64,000 nucleotides of DNA from positions 877,622-941,621 of the forward strand of contig BCKT01000013.1 of assembly GCA_003116875.1 (NCBI GenBank), in the 5' to 3' direction. The notes beneath the pieces are model-generated. The model searched no databases. It was not told where the DNA came from and worked only from the letters and a program-made list of their open reading frames with translations. Made by a program: the position numbers and the translations under genes. This document shows, piece after piece, positions 19,760-31,366 of the stretch; the stretch's first letter is position 1; each line of letters begins with the position of its first letter. The DNA comes from Takashimella koratensis (lineage: Eukaryota > Basidiomycota > Tremellomycetes > Trichosporonales > Tetragoniomycetaceae).

Positions 19760-21544
19760 TCAGAAGAGCTTGGCAAGGATCTTGTCCTTGATGGTCACGG
19801 GGACCTCTTCACGCTCCTGGCGGTAGTGCTCGGTAAGGGCCTCGAAGAACTCGAGATCCGAGTGAAGGTCAATCTCCTTGGCGCGTTGGAAGCGGGTGCG
19901 CTTGACGAGTTTCCATACGATACCGATGAGACCGGCGAGCAGGATCTGATACATTAGTAAAGCTAACAAGGAACACTCACAATACCGTAGTTGAAGATGA
20001 AAGTGGACACGGCCCAGCCACCAGGAAGGAAGACGGCGTAACCCTGGACACCGACAAAGAGCGTCGACCAGAAGAGAGCCCAATAACCGGCGTACGGCTG
20101 CGACCAGGAACGAACAGCAAGGAACTCCTCCCTCTTTAAACCCTGGGCTTTCATCGCTGCCTGGAAGCGGTTGTACGTAACCGCCATGATGAACCAGTTG
20201 CTGAGGGTCAGCGCGGACAATGGTCTAAACTTACAACATGGTAGAGGCGGTGGTAAAGTTGACGAGCCAGCTGAGAACCGTTGCACTGCCACTGCCCAGA
20301 GCAAGGTAAGCGAGACAAGAGAGGAGCATGACGCAGATGACGCAAAGATAAGGGGTTCCACGTTTGTTGATCTTGGTGAGGAATTTAGGCAGCTTCTTGT
20401 CGAGCGCCATACCGTAGAGCGCACGCGAGGCGTTAAAAGTGTAAGCGTTACCGGCCGAGATGATAGTGGTGATAAGCGCGGCGTTGACGATAGATGGGAG
20501 GACGGGAACCTTGAGTCGGGTCATCGCAATGACATAAGGAGAGCTGCCAGCGTACGTGCCCGTCGAGGTGGTGAGTGCCGGATCGTTGTAAGGTACGAGG
20601 ATACCGATAGCGATGCAGCTGCCAAAGAAGAAGAAAATGAGACGAGCAATGATCGTCTTGAACGCGCGAGGGACGACTCGGCGAGGGTCCTTGGCTTCAC
20701 CGGCGATCATGGACGTGTACTCGGGCCCTCCCATGACGAATCCCGCAACGTTGACGGCGTTCAACCAGCCCTCAAATCGGAGGGTCGGAGTATCACCAGC
20801 CCAAGGACCTGGGTTCTTCCAGTATCGGAAACCGAAGCGGTCATGGAGCGGGTTCCCGCCCAGCATGGCGATAAAGGTAAAAGCGAAGAGACCAATAGCG
20901 AGGAGAATCTTGCCGAGCGCGAGCCAAAACTCGGCTTCACCGAATAGATCGGCACGGTAGACATTCAGGCCGAGGTAAAGCAAGAGAGAAATGGTGATGA
21001 GGATCGCAGGCGAGAGATTGTACCCCCAGTACTCGACCAAGGTGTTCTAAAGTTGTCAGGATGGTCACTGCAAGCTACCCACGAGCATAGTAGCCTCGAA
21101 AATGACGAAAGACGTCATCTGAAAGAAGTAGTTCCAACCCGCAGTGACGCCGAAAGCGGGATCCACCATCCTCCCTGCCATTTGAATGTGTGACGCATCA
21201 TAAGGGTACTGGGAGACAATCTCGTTCTGACACTGGGCGACTGCGTAGACGACGGTGACCCAGAATAAGAAGCCTGAAGAGTTTAGTCATACGCGAGGCA
21301 AGTTGTCAAAGTATCACTCACCCATGAGAAGTGCAAGTGGGCCGTAAACCAAGCCAGTCCCGATAGCGACAAAGAGCATGGCGCCGATACTTCCAGCGAT
21401 GGCAGTAAGTTGAATCTGGCGAGGTGAGAGACGACGGTGGTTCACCGAAGCCTCGACCCTCTCCTTCAACCTCTCGGCATGGTGGCTCGAGGTGTCGTCG
21501 ACGTTGATCACGGCGGAATCGTCTTTCTCGTCAATTGAGCCCAT
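19760..21544 (-). CDS. Amino-acid permease (APC superfamily, YAT type)
   Basis: A multi-exon gene; the ATG at 21544 begins MGSIDEKDD and the last exon ends in KILAKLF. The N-terminal cytosolic part runs to LSPRQIQLTAIAGSIGAMLF, the family's first-helix signature. About 12 hydrophobic segments follow, including VAGFVMGGPEYTSMIAGEA, RALYGMALDKKLPKFLTKIN and WLVNFTTASTML. The tail is charged, as in yeast plasma-membrane amino-acid permeases. The substrate cannot be told from sequence. The 712-bp divergent region shared with the dioxygenase gene holds six GATA-type sites, so nitrogen control is plausible. Confidence 0.88.
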
Positions 21545-22256
21545 TGTGGTTGGATGTGATGGGGATAAACCGAACCAGGCTAAAGCTGAGGTACTAAATA
21601 CACCGCCGCGCCGGCCAGTTCCGTCGTGGAGGAGACGTATCACGAGATAAGCCCGGCTCCTCGGGAGAGAAGCTGAGCCGTGTCCTGGCGGTGCCGGAGT
21701 TCAGAGACACGGAGTAGCCCAACGGCTCTCCAAAAAGAGATAGCGGTCAAGAGTAGGATGACGAATGAGCGGTGATGGGTTAATGGATGATCGGTGTAAA
21801 GGGAGAGAGGCTTGGCTCCGGAGAGATAAGGTCGAGTGACCCCTGGGGTCTAATTTCGCGGATTGGGAGTTCAAATTAGACAGCTATCTCAGCTGACTTG
21901 TGAGTAGGCGTCGGCTAATGTGATTGGGTCCGGTTTAGACTCCCTGATAGACGTTGGAGTCTATCAACACGGACTTGGACAAGTGGAGTGTAAACTGTTG
22001 GCCGCTTCCATTGGTGGGTCACGTCTGCATCCCGGCGTTGGCGAAAAGGTCACTGGCTAGATTTGAACTCCATACTCCATCCGACGGCAGCTGTGGTCAG
22101 AGTCTCGAGCAGCCGACGCGGTCACTTGGACTCCTTGTCACCCGCGAGTCGAATTAGCGGCCACTCCGTTAGACTCGCGCTTGCCTGATAAGTTTCGACG
22201 ACTGGAGACAAGTTTGGGTTCAAGTTCAAGTTCACCAATAATCCACCACATTCATC
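21545..22256. promoter_or_regulatory. Divergent promoter rich in GATA-factor sites
   Basis: This region separates the permease (-) and dioxygenase (+) starts. HGATAR cores lie at 21645-21650, 21738-21743, 21824-21829, 21884-21889 (reverse), 21945-21950 and 22186-22191. GATA factors mediate nitrogen control in fungi. No gene is supported; a tRNA-like stretch near 22040-22180 did not fold. Confidence 0.55.
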
Positions 22257-23295
22257 ATGCCCGCACTTGTCACTCTCGACGCGACCGAGCCCTTGGAGAA
22301 GATCTACGAGGTCATTGCACGCGATGGTGGCGTTATCATTCGCGATTTCTTGACTACCGAGCTCTTGCGCGACTTTGTGAACAAGATTCAGCCCCACTTT
22401 CTCGGTCGCAAACACAACATGGCCAATGGAGTGAAGAACGAGATGGGATCCGAGTTCTTCCCTACGGGTACGCAGAGGGTATACTCGTTGTTTGGCAAAC
22501 TCCCGCAGGAGGTCTGCCAGGTGATCACCAACCCGATCTGGCAAGGTGTTATGGAGCACTTCCTTGCGTAAGTAAGGTCGTAGACTTGGCTGATGTCAGC
22601 GACGAGTACTCGACATACACTGGCGACAAGCTCGTCCCTCAAAAGTCTGGGTGGATGCTCTCGACCTCTGCCGGTCTCCAGCTCTCCCCTGGTACCAAGG
22701 CGCAGCCTCTCCACAGGGTAAGCCATTGTAAATGCTCTGCTGAAACCAGGACCAATTGGCCTACCTGATCAAGGAAGACCCGTCGAACCCGCTCTTCACC
22801 CCGATGATTGGCTGCTTGATCGCTGGAAGCAAGTGCGTTGAGCGAAATGGCGCAACCAAGGTCATCCCAGGCAGCCACTTGTGGCCACACAGCCGTGCTC
22901 CCAAGATCGAGGAGGCCGTCTCTGCAGAGATGGAGCCGGGATCGGCATTGTTCACTCTGGGGTCGACTTATCACGGCGGTGGCGAGAACATGTGTGACCC
23001 TACCGAGCCTGATGCGTACCGTACCATGTTTGCAATCTTTGGTCAACGCGACTACTTCCGACAGGACCAAGAGGAGATCCTTTCCACACCTATTGAAGTC
23101 GCGCGGACCTTGTCCCCAGAGATCCTCAAGATTGCCGGTTATCGTGAGTAAGGGGTTGGGGCTTGGCTAACAATAGACCGCTCGCTCGGTGGAGTCGGTT
23201 ACGTTGAGGAGCACCAGAGCGCTGCCGACTTTCTTCATTTGTCTACGGGTCTTGGCGCATTCGGCGCGTCTCGAGCAGCCAAAGTTGCTTTGTAA
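22257..23295 (+). CDS. Phytanoyl-CoA dioxygenase-family Fe(II)/2-oxoglutarate enzyme
   Basis: Four exons, about 314 aa. The N-terminus contains VIARDGGVIIRDFL, typical of the PhyH fold. The metal site is visible as His and Asp in PLHRD, with Asp supplied after an intron, and a distal His in STYHGGGENM. The 2OG-binding Arg is probably in AYRTMFAIF. GCLIAGSKCVERNGATKVIP matches the core of the family. No signal peptide or peroxisomal SKL is seen; the end is RAAKVAL. Fungal PhyH members hydroxylate diverse substrates, including secondary metabolites and amino-acid derivatives. It lies between an amino-acid permease and a Zn2Cys6 regulator, which suggests a small catabolic or biosynthetic unit. 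Confidence 0.85.
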
Positions 23296-23552
23296 ATTCT
23301 GTACTTGCATTTCATGTATTCGCATAGATTGAATCCGGGACAAACGCAGATAAAGTCGGTTTCTCACCTCTCTTCTCACCTCCTCCTCACCCTTTCGCAC
23401 GTCCTTTAGTCACAGAGGCATAGACCAGGAGGGCATACATCTTAGCGACGGCTGCGGTGCAGGTCAATTTACGTAACATCTCGTCCCAGAGCCAAGCGTT
23501 ATCTTTCCGAGCTTCTGAACTTCACTTTGTTGTTGTCAATCCACCCTTAGCC

Positions 23553-25822
23553 ATGTACACAACCGCCTGTGACAGGTGCCGGCGACTACGTCTGAAGTAG
23601 GTCTGACCGTAGGCCAAAGTTCACCCCAGATGCATCCGGCCATCTCGAGGACAAGATCCAAGCGAGGTCTGCGACCATTGTCTGGCGCTGGACATTGCTT
23701 GCGTCACGGTGAAGAGACGGGTCGGAAGACAACCGGGTGCGAAGAACCGGAAACGATCACGGTCAGATTCAAAGCCATATCAACGAGACTCGTCTGTAGC
23801 ACGGGACGCAGACCGGTTACCCAACCCACTGGTCGCGCTTGCCTCTGCGGCGGTCAGCGATACCCCTGTGTACGTAACCTCGTTTTACCGTCTGACATTA
23901 GAATCGATAAAGCATCCGAATCGCCCGAGAGCACGACCATTGGCACGACCTCCGCTGTCGTCCAGTCGCATGCCACCTGGTTGAGCGAGCTGAACAATGA
24001 GACGGTAAAGAGCGCGATAAGCGGGAGGATCGATGCGCTGTTAGCAGATGACACGCCGTCACCACCTCCTGAGGGGGACGTCTTTAGCGGGCGGATAGAT
24101 GTGAGTACTCGTTTCTGCTTGGCTGATCGCAGATGGCACGGTTCGACGCTTCTCCAGAACACGACGTGATCACTCTTCAGATAATCAGCCTGAGCGAATC
24201 TGAGCGTCTGTATCAATGGTAAGCAAGCTGTCGTCCCCGCTAACTGTAGTTTCCTGGACCATTTAACAAACGCGTACATGTATCTCGACCCACGAATCTA
24301 TACCATTGCGTTTATGCGAACCCGGAGTACATTTCTCCTATCTGTCGTCCTTGCCATCGCCAGCACCTACACCCGATTCTGCTCTTCAGCAACGCTCCAT
24401 TCCCAGCTCGTCGCACACAGTCGCAAGCTCGAATCGCATGTCCGGAAGAACCACTTCAAGTCGATCGAGATTGTCCAAGGTCTTCTCTTGCTAGCGATGT
24501 ACTCGGAAGTGCCCCGGCACCTTAGTCATGACCGGACATGGGAGCACGTCGCGCATGCGATTGCCTTGAGCGTCGAGCTCAAATTGGACACCCCTGTGCC
24601 GTACTGTGTACAGATGGACCCAAATTATAGCCCTAGAACGCACGACATGTTGGTCCGATGTGCACACAGGGCGTGGTTCTTGCTCTACCTTTTGGACTAT
24701 GTAAGTTCCTAGGTTTTCAGGCTGACCCCAGAATCTCGCAATGTTTGCCGGGCGGTATCCGATCCTACCGGCGTCTCCTATCACCTCGATGTACAATATG
24801 AATCGATGGGGGAAGCATCCTGTAGGTCCGAGGCTGAGTCGTTGCTGACCACAGCGTGCATGGGCACATGACCAAGCTCTCTGCTCCTCGGTGGTCCTGC
24901 GAAAAGTCATCGTAGGTGCTGTCTTGACCACGCTGACATCAAGTACGACATCCAGACCAAGATGGATAGCGACGAGACGACAGATCTTCGGGGCAGCCTG
25001 CAGCTTATTGAGAGGGCAGTCAAGGATTGGAGGGACAAGTGGGAGCTCGGCAGTATATGTGAGTAGTCATCTTTGGCCTTGCTAACGGCTAGTCAAAACC
25101 GACTGGGATATCATCTCTCGCTTCTTTACCTGCTTCCTAGGTCTGACCGTTGCGAAAAAGGCGCAATCCGTCGGCACTGTGGACGACGAGGTCGCCGAAG
25201 TGTGCGCGGACCTTGCGTTTAATGTCTGCTGCTCGGCGATTGAAAAGTTTGCCGCTGCGTCGGTCCATCCAAATTCTTCGACCTTTGAGTGAGTCTGTAT
25301 CTGACCAAGCTAACCTCTAGCGCGAGCATGATCACGTTTTGTGCACTTCATGTCATCCAATCGATCAACCAGTCGACCGGGGTACAGCTCTCGGACAAGT
25401 CCCTCTTCCGTATCGCCGCGCTACAAGAGCTCGTCGGGTACTTTGAGACTCACGCGGCCGCTAGACACTGCGCTGATCGTGAGGAGTATTGGTCAGTCAA
25501 CGACGCGATGGCTCGACAACTGTCCCGAGCGATTCGACTAGTCCTCAACGCCAAGCGAGTCCACCGGACCTCTTCCCAGGTCGAACAGGTTACCCCGGTT
25601 GACCCGCTCACATCCAACACGGACAACCATACATGGGATAACGCTTTGCCTACAGACGAGCTCAGCCAATTCCTGCTATCCAACAACACAATGCCGTTTG
25701 GATCCGAGTGGAGCTTTGTCCATTTCGGCCAGGATAGAAACCAGGCAACAGCGTTTGGTGACCCACCATCGTTTGATGCGGGTCTGGGTGTGTTAGACTT
25801 TGATTTTGGGAGCTGGCAATGA
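23553..25822 (+). CDS. Zn2Cys6 fungal transcription factor
   Basis: The ATG at 23553 opens a zinc cluster (TACDRCRRLRLK) that continues across a 33-nt intron as KCIRPSRGQD and then VCDHCLALDIAC. All six Cys are present in C-x2-C-x6-C, C-x2-C-x6-C order. A basic stretch follows (VKRRVGRQPGAKNRKRSRS). The middle region reads like a fungal-specific transcription-factor domain (FLDHLTNAYMYLDPRIYTIA, IEIVQGLLLLAMYSEVP, HAIALSVELKLD, RAWFLLYLLDY). The C-terminus is acidic/aromatic (GVLDFDFGSWQ), a possible activation region. At least six introns. It is adjacent to the dioxygenase and permease genes, so it may be their local regulator; that is inference. Confidence 0.87.
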
Positions 25823-26170
25823 CGCTTCAGGCGTACTATCTTGTAAACTATGCACATTGGGTCTTTGCTTCCGACTTGACCGGCCACCGAAGTTCTAACG
25901 CGAACACGTCGACTCGTGAGCCCGACTGAACGGCTCATGGGGAGCGGCTACTGCATCTCAGATCTGAGTGTCGGTAGACCTAGGGAGTGTCGCTTCACCC
26001 TCAAGAAGACACGCGTCGGCTAGGCGTGTTGTAGCGCTTGGCTGGGGTTTCCTGGAGACCAAATATTATTTAGACTCCTAGGCGCCCGACGCTACTTAAA
26101 TTCCTATCTCGTCTTTCCGACTCGTCATCTTTCGTCCACACTCGTCCACCTACCCACTGATCGTAACAAC
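25823..26170. other. Intergenic region, promoter of the HAD gene
   Basis: These 348 bp lie between a + stop and a + start. An AT-rich core CTACTTAAATTCCT lies at 26092-26105, about 70 bp before the ATG, and may act as a TATA element. Nothing else is evident. Confidence 0.4.
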
Positions 26171-27204
26171 ATGTCGCTCAAGTCTTACAAGTGAGTGTGA
26201 AGAAGGTACCTGTGGGAGTTTTGCTGACAATTTCAGAGCTCTCCTCTTCGACTGCTACGGCGTGAGTTCACTACGGTGTCTTCTGGAAATGTGCTCACTT
26301 ACCGGCGTGAATCTAGACCCTCATTGTGAGTTGGACAACATGCCGGGACAATCGCTGACGAGTACAGGACTGGGAGTCGGGCATGCTCGAGAACCTCACC
26401 CCGCTGCTCGAGCAACAGGGCGCTCCCAGCCGCCAGCGGCTGTTCGAGGTCCTCGGACCCAACGAGACTCGTATCCAGACCGAAACCCCAACGATGCTCT
26501 ACTCCGACGTGTAAGTCAAGATATGGGGCTGTGCTCACTCTAGTCTTACCGAGGTGTACCATGCTGTCGCCAAGGAGCTGAAGCTCGAGGACTCTAATGG
26601 TGCGCTCCCTGTTTCGTCCTAGCTCATCCGTAAAGACAAGGCCAAGGCATATGGCAACTCGGTCGGCTCATGGCCCGCGTTCGTCGACTCGGCAGACGCG
26701 CTCAACAAGCTCTCCAAACTCGGTCTCAAACTCATCATTCTCTCCAACGTCAACGGTGCTAGCTTCGAGGGGTAGGTCTTGCTTGTCGACATGGCTAACA
26801 CCACAGGTCCAAGCAGCAGCTGGAGAAGGGCTACACGTTTGACGGGATCTACACCGCGGAGAAGAGTGAGTCCTGAAGACGGCCGTCACTGATAGCAGTC
26901 GGCTCTTACAAGCCGTCGTTGAGGAACTTTGAGTACGCGATCGCACACGCCAAGGAGGACTTTGGTGTTGAAAAGGACGAAATCCTCATCGTTGCCAACT
27001 CGAAGCTGCACGATGTCCAGCCGTAAGTCAACTTTGTAGTCTCGCTGACGACTCAGGGGTCACAAGATGGGTCTCAAAGCCGCGTGGATCAACCGCCCCA
27101 AGGCGGTCATGGGCGTCACTGCTTACACCGATGTCATCCCCGACTGGGAGTTCCCAGACATGGCCTCGTTTGCTGCCGCCATGGCAGAAGCCAAGTCGTC
27201 ATAG
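26171..27204 (+). CDS. HAD-superfamily hydrolase, haloacid dehalogenase type II-like
   Basis: Many-exon gene starting with unusually short exons: 26171-26190 (20 nt), 26237-26261 (25 nt) and a 9-nt exon at 26317-26325. Joined, they give [20 protein letters not shown], the HAD motif I with nucleophile Asp in LFDCYGT. Motif II is in [11 protein letters not shown] (Ser). Motif III Lys is in [14 protein letters not shown] late motif with NSKLHDVQP and [11 protein letters not shown] follows, with SxxxD-like residues. The protein ends MAEAKSS. Type II members hydrolyse 2-haloacids or small phosphates; the fungal substrate is unknown. No signal peptide. The conservation of motif I proves the 9-nt exon is used. 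Confidence 0.85.
26317..26325 (+). other. 9-nt microexon of the HAD gene
   Basis: ACCCTCATT is flanked by ...GAATCTAG upstream and GTGAGTTGG downstream. It encodes Thr-Leu-Ile of motif I (FDCYG-TLI-DWE). Skipping it would keep the frame but delete three residues of the active-site motif. Confidence 0.85.
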
Positions 27205-27244
27205 AGTGGGGGTTGTTAGCATCAGCACTTGTACTTGAGCAAAA

Positions 27245-27998
27245 CTATGCATTGTGTTTTCGGTACATGATATACTCGATCGAGTCGGCGCCGAGGTCGG
27301 TCTTTCCCGTCTTGGTCATGACGTGTTGAAACCCGAGCCTTTCGTAAAACCTCATCTAGTTGTCAGTACGGGCTTCATCCCTACCTACCCTCGGCTTGAA
27401 CGTTGTCGGTACCCAGACCCCGCGCCCCTCCGCCTCTGCCTTTGAGGTGAGAACGTTGATCAAAGCGGATGCCAAGCCCCGACCCCCAGCCGACGGGCGG
27501 GTCCCTATAAGCACGAGGTTGTATGCGGCCCACACCTCGTTCATGTCTTGCGATTCAAATGTGACCTCTTCGGGGATAGGCTGAGCGCGTTCTGCTCCGA
27601 GAGAGTCTAAAAACTGCTGACGGTTCTGCGGGTACGATGAACTATAGTTAGCTCGGACACAAATACACTTACGCGTCCATATACGACACCGACGGCGGTA
27701 CCCAAGCTATCACACTTTGTAAGCCATCTGACGTCTCCGCGCCCAAAACCTCTCCCAGGTCTGCACAGGCCATCAAATACATCCGGACCTTGCCCTCCGC
27801 TCTGGATCGGTCGGTACCCCTGTAGAATGGCATCCATGTTGGCACTGGCGTCAGACAACCCTTGCGTTTTCCCTACTTTGCTCAAAGCCATCGAGCATGA
27901 CCTGAACCGCATTCTCAAAGTCGTCACCTATCGCTCAGCTTCGTACCAAACTTCACCCTACCATGTTTATCCAGGCAACGTATCCTGACGCCGTCCAT
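27245..27998 (-). CDS. GNAT-family N-acetyltransferase
   Basis: Exons start at the ATG at 27998 (MDGVRIRCLDKHG) and end at TAG 27247-27245. The acetyl-CoA signature R/Q-x-x-G-x-G/A appears as RPSAGGRGLASALI, followed by the helix NVLTSKAEAEGRGVW. After a further intron the end reads MRFYERLGFQHV, the usual GNAT C-terminal strand, then DSIEYIMYRKH. One internal boundary is uncertain. The donor after VVYGR is clear, and the acceptor at CCCGCAG restores frame (NRQQFLDSL), whereas a nearer CTATAG does not. It is tail-to-tail with the HAD gene, 40 bp apart. Substrate unknown. Confidence 0.78.
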
Positions 27999-28131
27999 TG
28001 TCTAGTGGAAGGAAGAGAAACCTGGATTCTAAATGCAAAAACCCTTGGCACGGATAGAGTCCATCCCGCGGTCTAAATGTTGAACTCCGATACATACAAC
28101 TAGTTTACAAGGCAGACGCGATAAAGCTTGC

Positions 28132-30547
28132 TCATATCAACAGTACATCCCGACCCACTTTACGCATGGCTTCTTGCCATGGCAACTTGCCCTTGCCGCT
28201 ATCGATCGATTTCCATTGTTCCATCAACACATCACGCTAAAGTCAGCAAGGCTCTCGATCGACACTCACGGCTGCGGTAAGGTCTTCACAATATTCTCCT
28301 CGGAAGGCTTCGAACAGCTCCACCACTTTCGGTCTCGTGTGTATCTGGCCAAACGTCCCTGCGATCAACAGCGGCCAGATAAGCATGACCGACATCCGCA
28401 TCGCTGAAGCCTCTGACAACAGCTCGAGGATACAGTCGACAGATTTGGCGACACGCGCATTGGAAATGGGCTGCTCGAGAATCTATCGGTCAGCAATCAT
28501 GGTGTAAGCACTTACGTCGGCGAAGATGAAGACGACAGCCATGTATCGGTAGATATAGTCTCCGCACTGTGGATTAGCAGAGTCCAGAGTAGTGACGTAC
28601 GCTGACACGAATGTTCTGTGGAATCTGACTCAAACTGTTCCCCCAAATATCCAACTCGAGCAGCAGGCAATGACTTTCTCGTGTGATGTGCTCGACCACA
28701 TCGGATAGCTCCTCGGGTGCCTCGGCGAGACTCAAGTTCAATCGTCGTTTCCTCGAATCCACCACGAGAATCTGCATGTCAGAGGGATCAAGGTATGTAC
28801 TCACCCTTGCGATAAGATCGACCATTGCGCGGGACAGACCAAAGCTGACGTCAGCCAAGCCTAATCGAGACATACCTTCGCTCAACCGACTCCCACTCCC
28901 ATCGCGTGTGAGAGGTTTCCACACTCTCAAACCACCACGGATCGTAGTTGCCCAGCAGTGCTGGCTCCTTGCCGGTAATGAAGCAGCCTGAGGTTAGCGT
29001 GAACAAAGTCAGACTCACTAAAGACATCGTGGATCGCCAAGTTCTCCAGGAGATACCGCCGGGTGAACGAATAGTTGGTACCATGAAGCATCGTCTGTGG
29101 GCCCCCCTTCTTGTTGATAAAGTTGATGACAAAGTCTAGGTTCTGACGCCAGCTCGGATCGGCGCTCACGACGTCGCGAATACACAACAGCGTGCACGCG
29201 GCCAACACGCTGTTGACTAAAAGTCAGCGTTGCTAATTCAAGACCTACCTTGATCTGCACGACTCGTTTCACTCGTTGCGAGCATAATATTCGCAAGCGC
29301 AGCCTTTTTAAACTTGATGCTCATCGCCATCAACGTTTCTTTGGGCTCGGGCTCGTTCACATCCACTCGCGCACTCGCCAAAAAGTCTTCAATCCCGTAT
29401 GCGAAATGCGCAACGCTCGTGCTCAGAATGCTCATTCGAATCGCGGCGGACGCGGCCGAACTCGTATCGAGTAAAACCATGGGCGTGCAAATCGTGATGA
29501 GGGGGTTTGGGCCGATATTACCCATCGTCACGAGGATACGGGAAGCCGTGTTGCAATAATGATTAAAAAGAGAGAGAGCGACAGAAGAAGGGAATGCGTT
29601 GGAGAGGACATCGGTGGTGGTCGAGTTGAGAAAGGTTGGAGTGGTGATACGCGCGCGAGAACTGGGTCCGAATTCGAACAATGACTCGTCGGATTCAAAG
29701 GCCCTGGGGTTAGCTCGATCATGGGTTGACTCACTGTAACAGCTCTGGGACCATGTGTGCTCGCGGTTTGAAGAGAGAAGGCACGGGTTCGTTGACAGAT
29801 GGCTTGACCTTGCCAGCGAGACGTCGAGTGTGGAGGAGGGAACGCGAGAGATCTGCTGGAAGGGTCGCATTGGCATCAGGCGAGGTCAGGGTTTTGATTC
29901 CAGGTATCGAAGACGAGCAAGAGGGTGCGGACACGGGCGTCACAGGGGTATTGGGAATGTTGATAAAGTCGGCCAGAAAGTCGAGACCTGGAGATTCCGA
30001 TGCCTGGCGGTTAGGGTGTTCACGTAGCGACTCACTGTTGCTGGAGGTTCGACAGCATTCTCGATCAAAAAGCTCTCGGCAATGCTTTGAAGCGAGTCGT
30101 TCTGCTCTGTGGACATGTCTCGATCTTGGCGCGACGACGGTTTGCGTCGTTTGCTAGGTACCGTCTCCTTTGGTGTTGGATACTGGCATTCTCGCTGGGT
30201 CGCGACGCATCGCAGGCAGATAGGGGAAGTCTCGTCACATTTGATCTACGGTTAGATAAGGAACGTGATGTGACATACCTTGTGTTTTCGACATTCCAAG
30301 CATCCCGTTGTCGTTCTCGTATACTTGATCCTCTTGCGCGCATCACTCGCGCTTTCTACGCTGCCGTCCTGCACGTTAGGATGAATAGGGAAGGTCGGAC
30401 ATACCACATTGACAGCCTGGATGATCGTGTTTGCCCGCTTGGCATCAACGATGCGCCCTACAAAGTCAGTCTTTGTCATCGTGCCCGAGGCTCGGACTCA
30501 CGAGCTTCCCTCGAGATCTCAGCGAGGTCAAACTGGATCGAGGACAT
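28132..30547 (-). CDS. Zn2Cys6 fungal transcription factor
   Basis: The ATG at 30547 begins MSSIQFDLAEISREAR. The zinc cluster is internal, at about residues 50-80: TTGCLECRKHK, then across an intron IKCDETSPICLRC and QRECQYP. That is a complete C-x2-C-x6-C-x6-C-x2-C-x6-C. A basic region (KETVPSKRRK) and a Ser/Pro-rich stretch follow. The long middle/C-terminal domain resembles fungal_trans_2 (LSNAFPSSVALSLFNHYC, VNSVLAACTLLCIRDVVS, LLLELDIWGNSLSQIP). It ends WQEAMRKVGRDVLLI. At least eight introns. The gene is divergent from the AtaL-like gene with 276 bp between starts. Exon borders in the 28.5-29.2 kb part are approximate. Confidence 0.82.
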
Positions 30548-30760
30548 GCGGGCTGCGCGGGGGACGTCGGTTTGCTCGGTCGTTGTTGTCGGTCTCGGTG
30601 TGGATAAACAGTGAGAGATGGATCAGCAACCACTTGGCTGACTCAAAAATTGCACCCTGAAGCTCGGTTCCAGAACATTGAGGGCGGGGAGGGAGACTTC
30701 GGTCGGATTCGGATTGGTCAGAGCCGACAGCTCCACAAAAGCGTCGCTTATTCCACGAGG

Positions 30761-30768
30761 TATATATT
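30761..30768 (+). promoter_or_regulatory. TATA-like element of the AtaL/DUF1857-like gene
   Basis: TATATATT lies 56 bp upstream of the ATG at 30824, inside the 276-bp divergent region shared with the Zn2Cys6 gene. Confidence 0.5.
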
Positions 30769-30823
30769 ACTAGACACAGACCCCCTGTTTTCGACAACGA
30801 TTCTACGTCACGACCTTGACACC

Positions 30824-31303
30824 ATGATCTCCTGGGCCGCCGCTCTCCCTGTCAACCCCGCCGACATTGATCCGTCGCAGCACCTCACCGAAGACGCACT
30901 CTTCCAGAGCCTCCTCGAAAAGGCTCTCGACCCAGCCCGCTTCCTCCCCGTCATCGACACTTGCAAGCTTATCGAGCACGATGAAGCCGCACACGTCATT
31001 CGCCGCGAGGTTGTCTTCAAGGGCAACCCTACCCCTGCACTCGAGCGAATCACGTACACGTCACCAACAATCTTTACATTCGAGCAGCTCGCCTCGCCCA
31101 CCGACTGGAACTCCCCCGTCGTCGGCACCGTTTTGAACATCATCGGCGCCGGCGCCAACAACGAGCTCATTCTCACGTTCTCGTTCGAGGTTCAACCCGG
31201 CGGTCCAATGCAAATCGACGAGAGCAAGCCTCGGGAGGAGCTTTACAACATGGCCCGCGGGGCTGTGAAGAGTACCATCGAGGCGGCAAGGAAGGGCCAC
31301 TAG
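30824..31303 (+). CDS. AtaL-like / DUF1857 protein (SRPBCC fold)
   Basis: Intronless, 159 aa, starting MISWAAALPVNP. Motifs match the AtaL-like/DUF1857 family of small proteins with a Bet v1-like (SRPBCC) cavity: ISWAAALPVNPADID, ARFLPVIDTCKLIEH, VIRREVVFKG, RITYTSPTIFTFEQ and LTFSFEVQPG. Members bind hydrophobic ligands; the role in most fungi is unknown and some sit in secondary-metabolite clusters. No signal peptide. It lies between two regulator-like genes. The compact, intron-free structure and high codon bias (C/G third positions) suggest good expression. Confidence 0.85.
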   Translation: MISWAAALPVNPADIDPSQHLTEDALFQSLLEKALDPARFLPVIDTCKLIEHDEAAHVIRREVVFKGNPTPALERITYTSPTIFTFEQLASPTDWNSPVVGTVLNIIGAGANNELILTFSFEVQPGGPMQIDESKPREELYNMARGAVKSTIEAARKGH

Positions 31304-31366
31304 AATACATAGCTCGTGTTTATAACGTTACCAGTCGTTTCGCTCGTTTTTGTATACAACAATCAA

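Noticed and set aside
22040..22190. tRNA-like stretch (GATTTGAACTCC resembling an antisense T-arm)
   Set aside because: The T-stem does not pair and I could not form matching acceptor, D and anticodon arms on either strand. Treated as intergenic.
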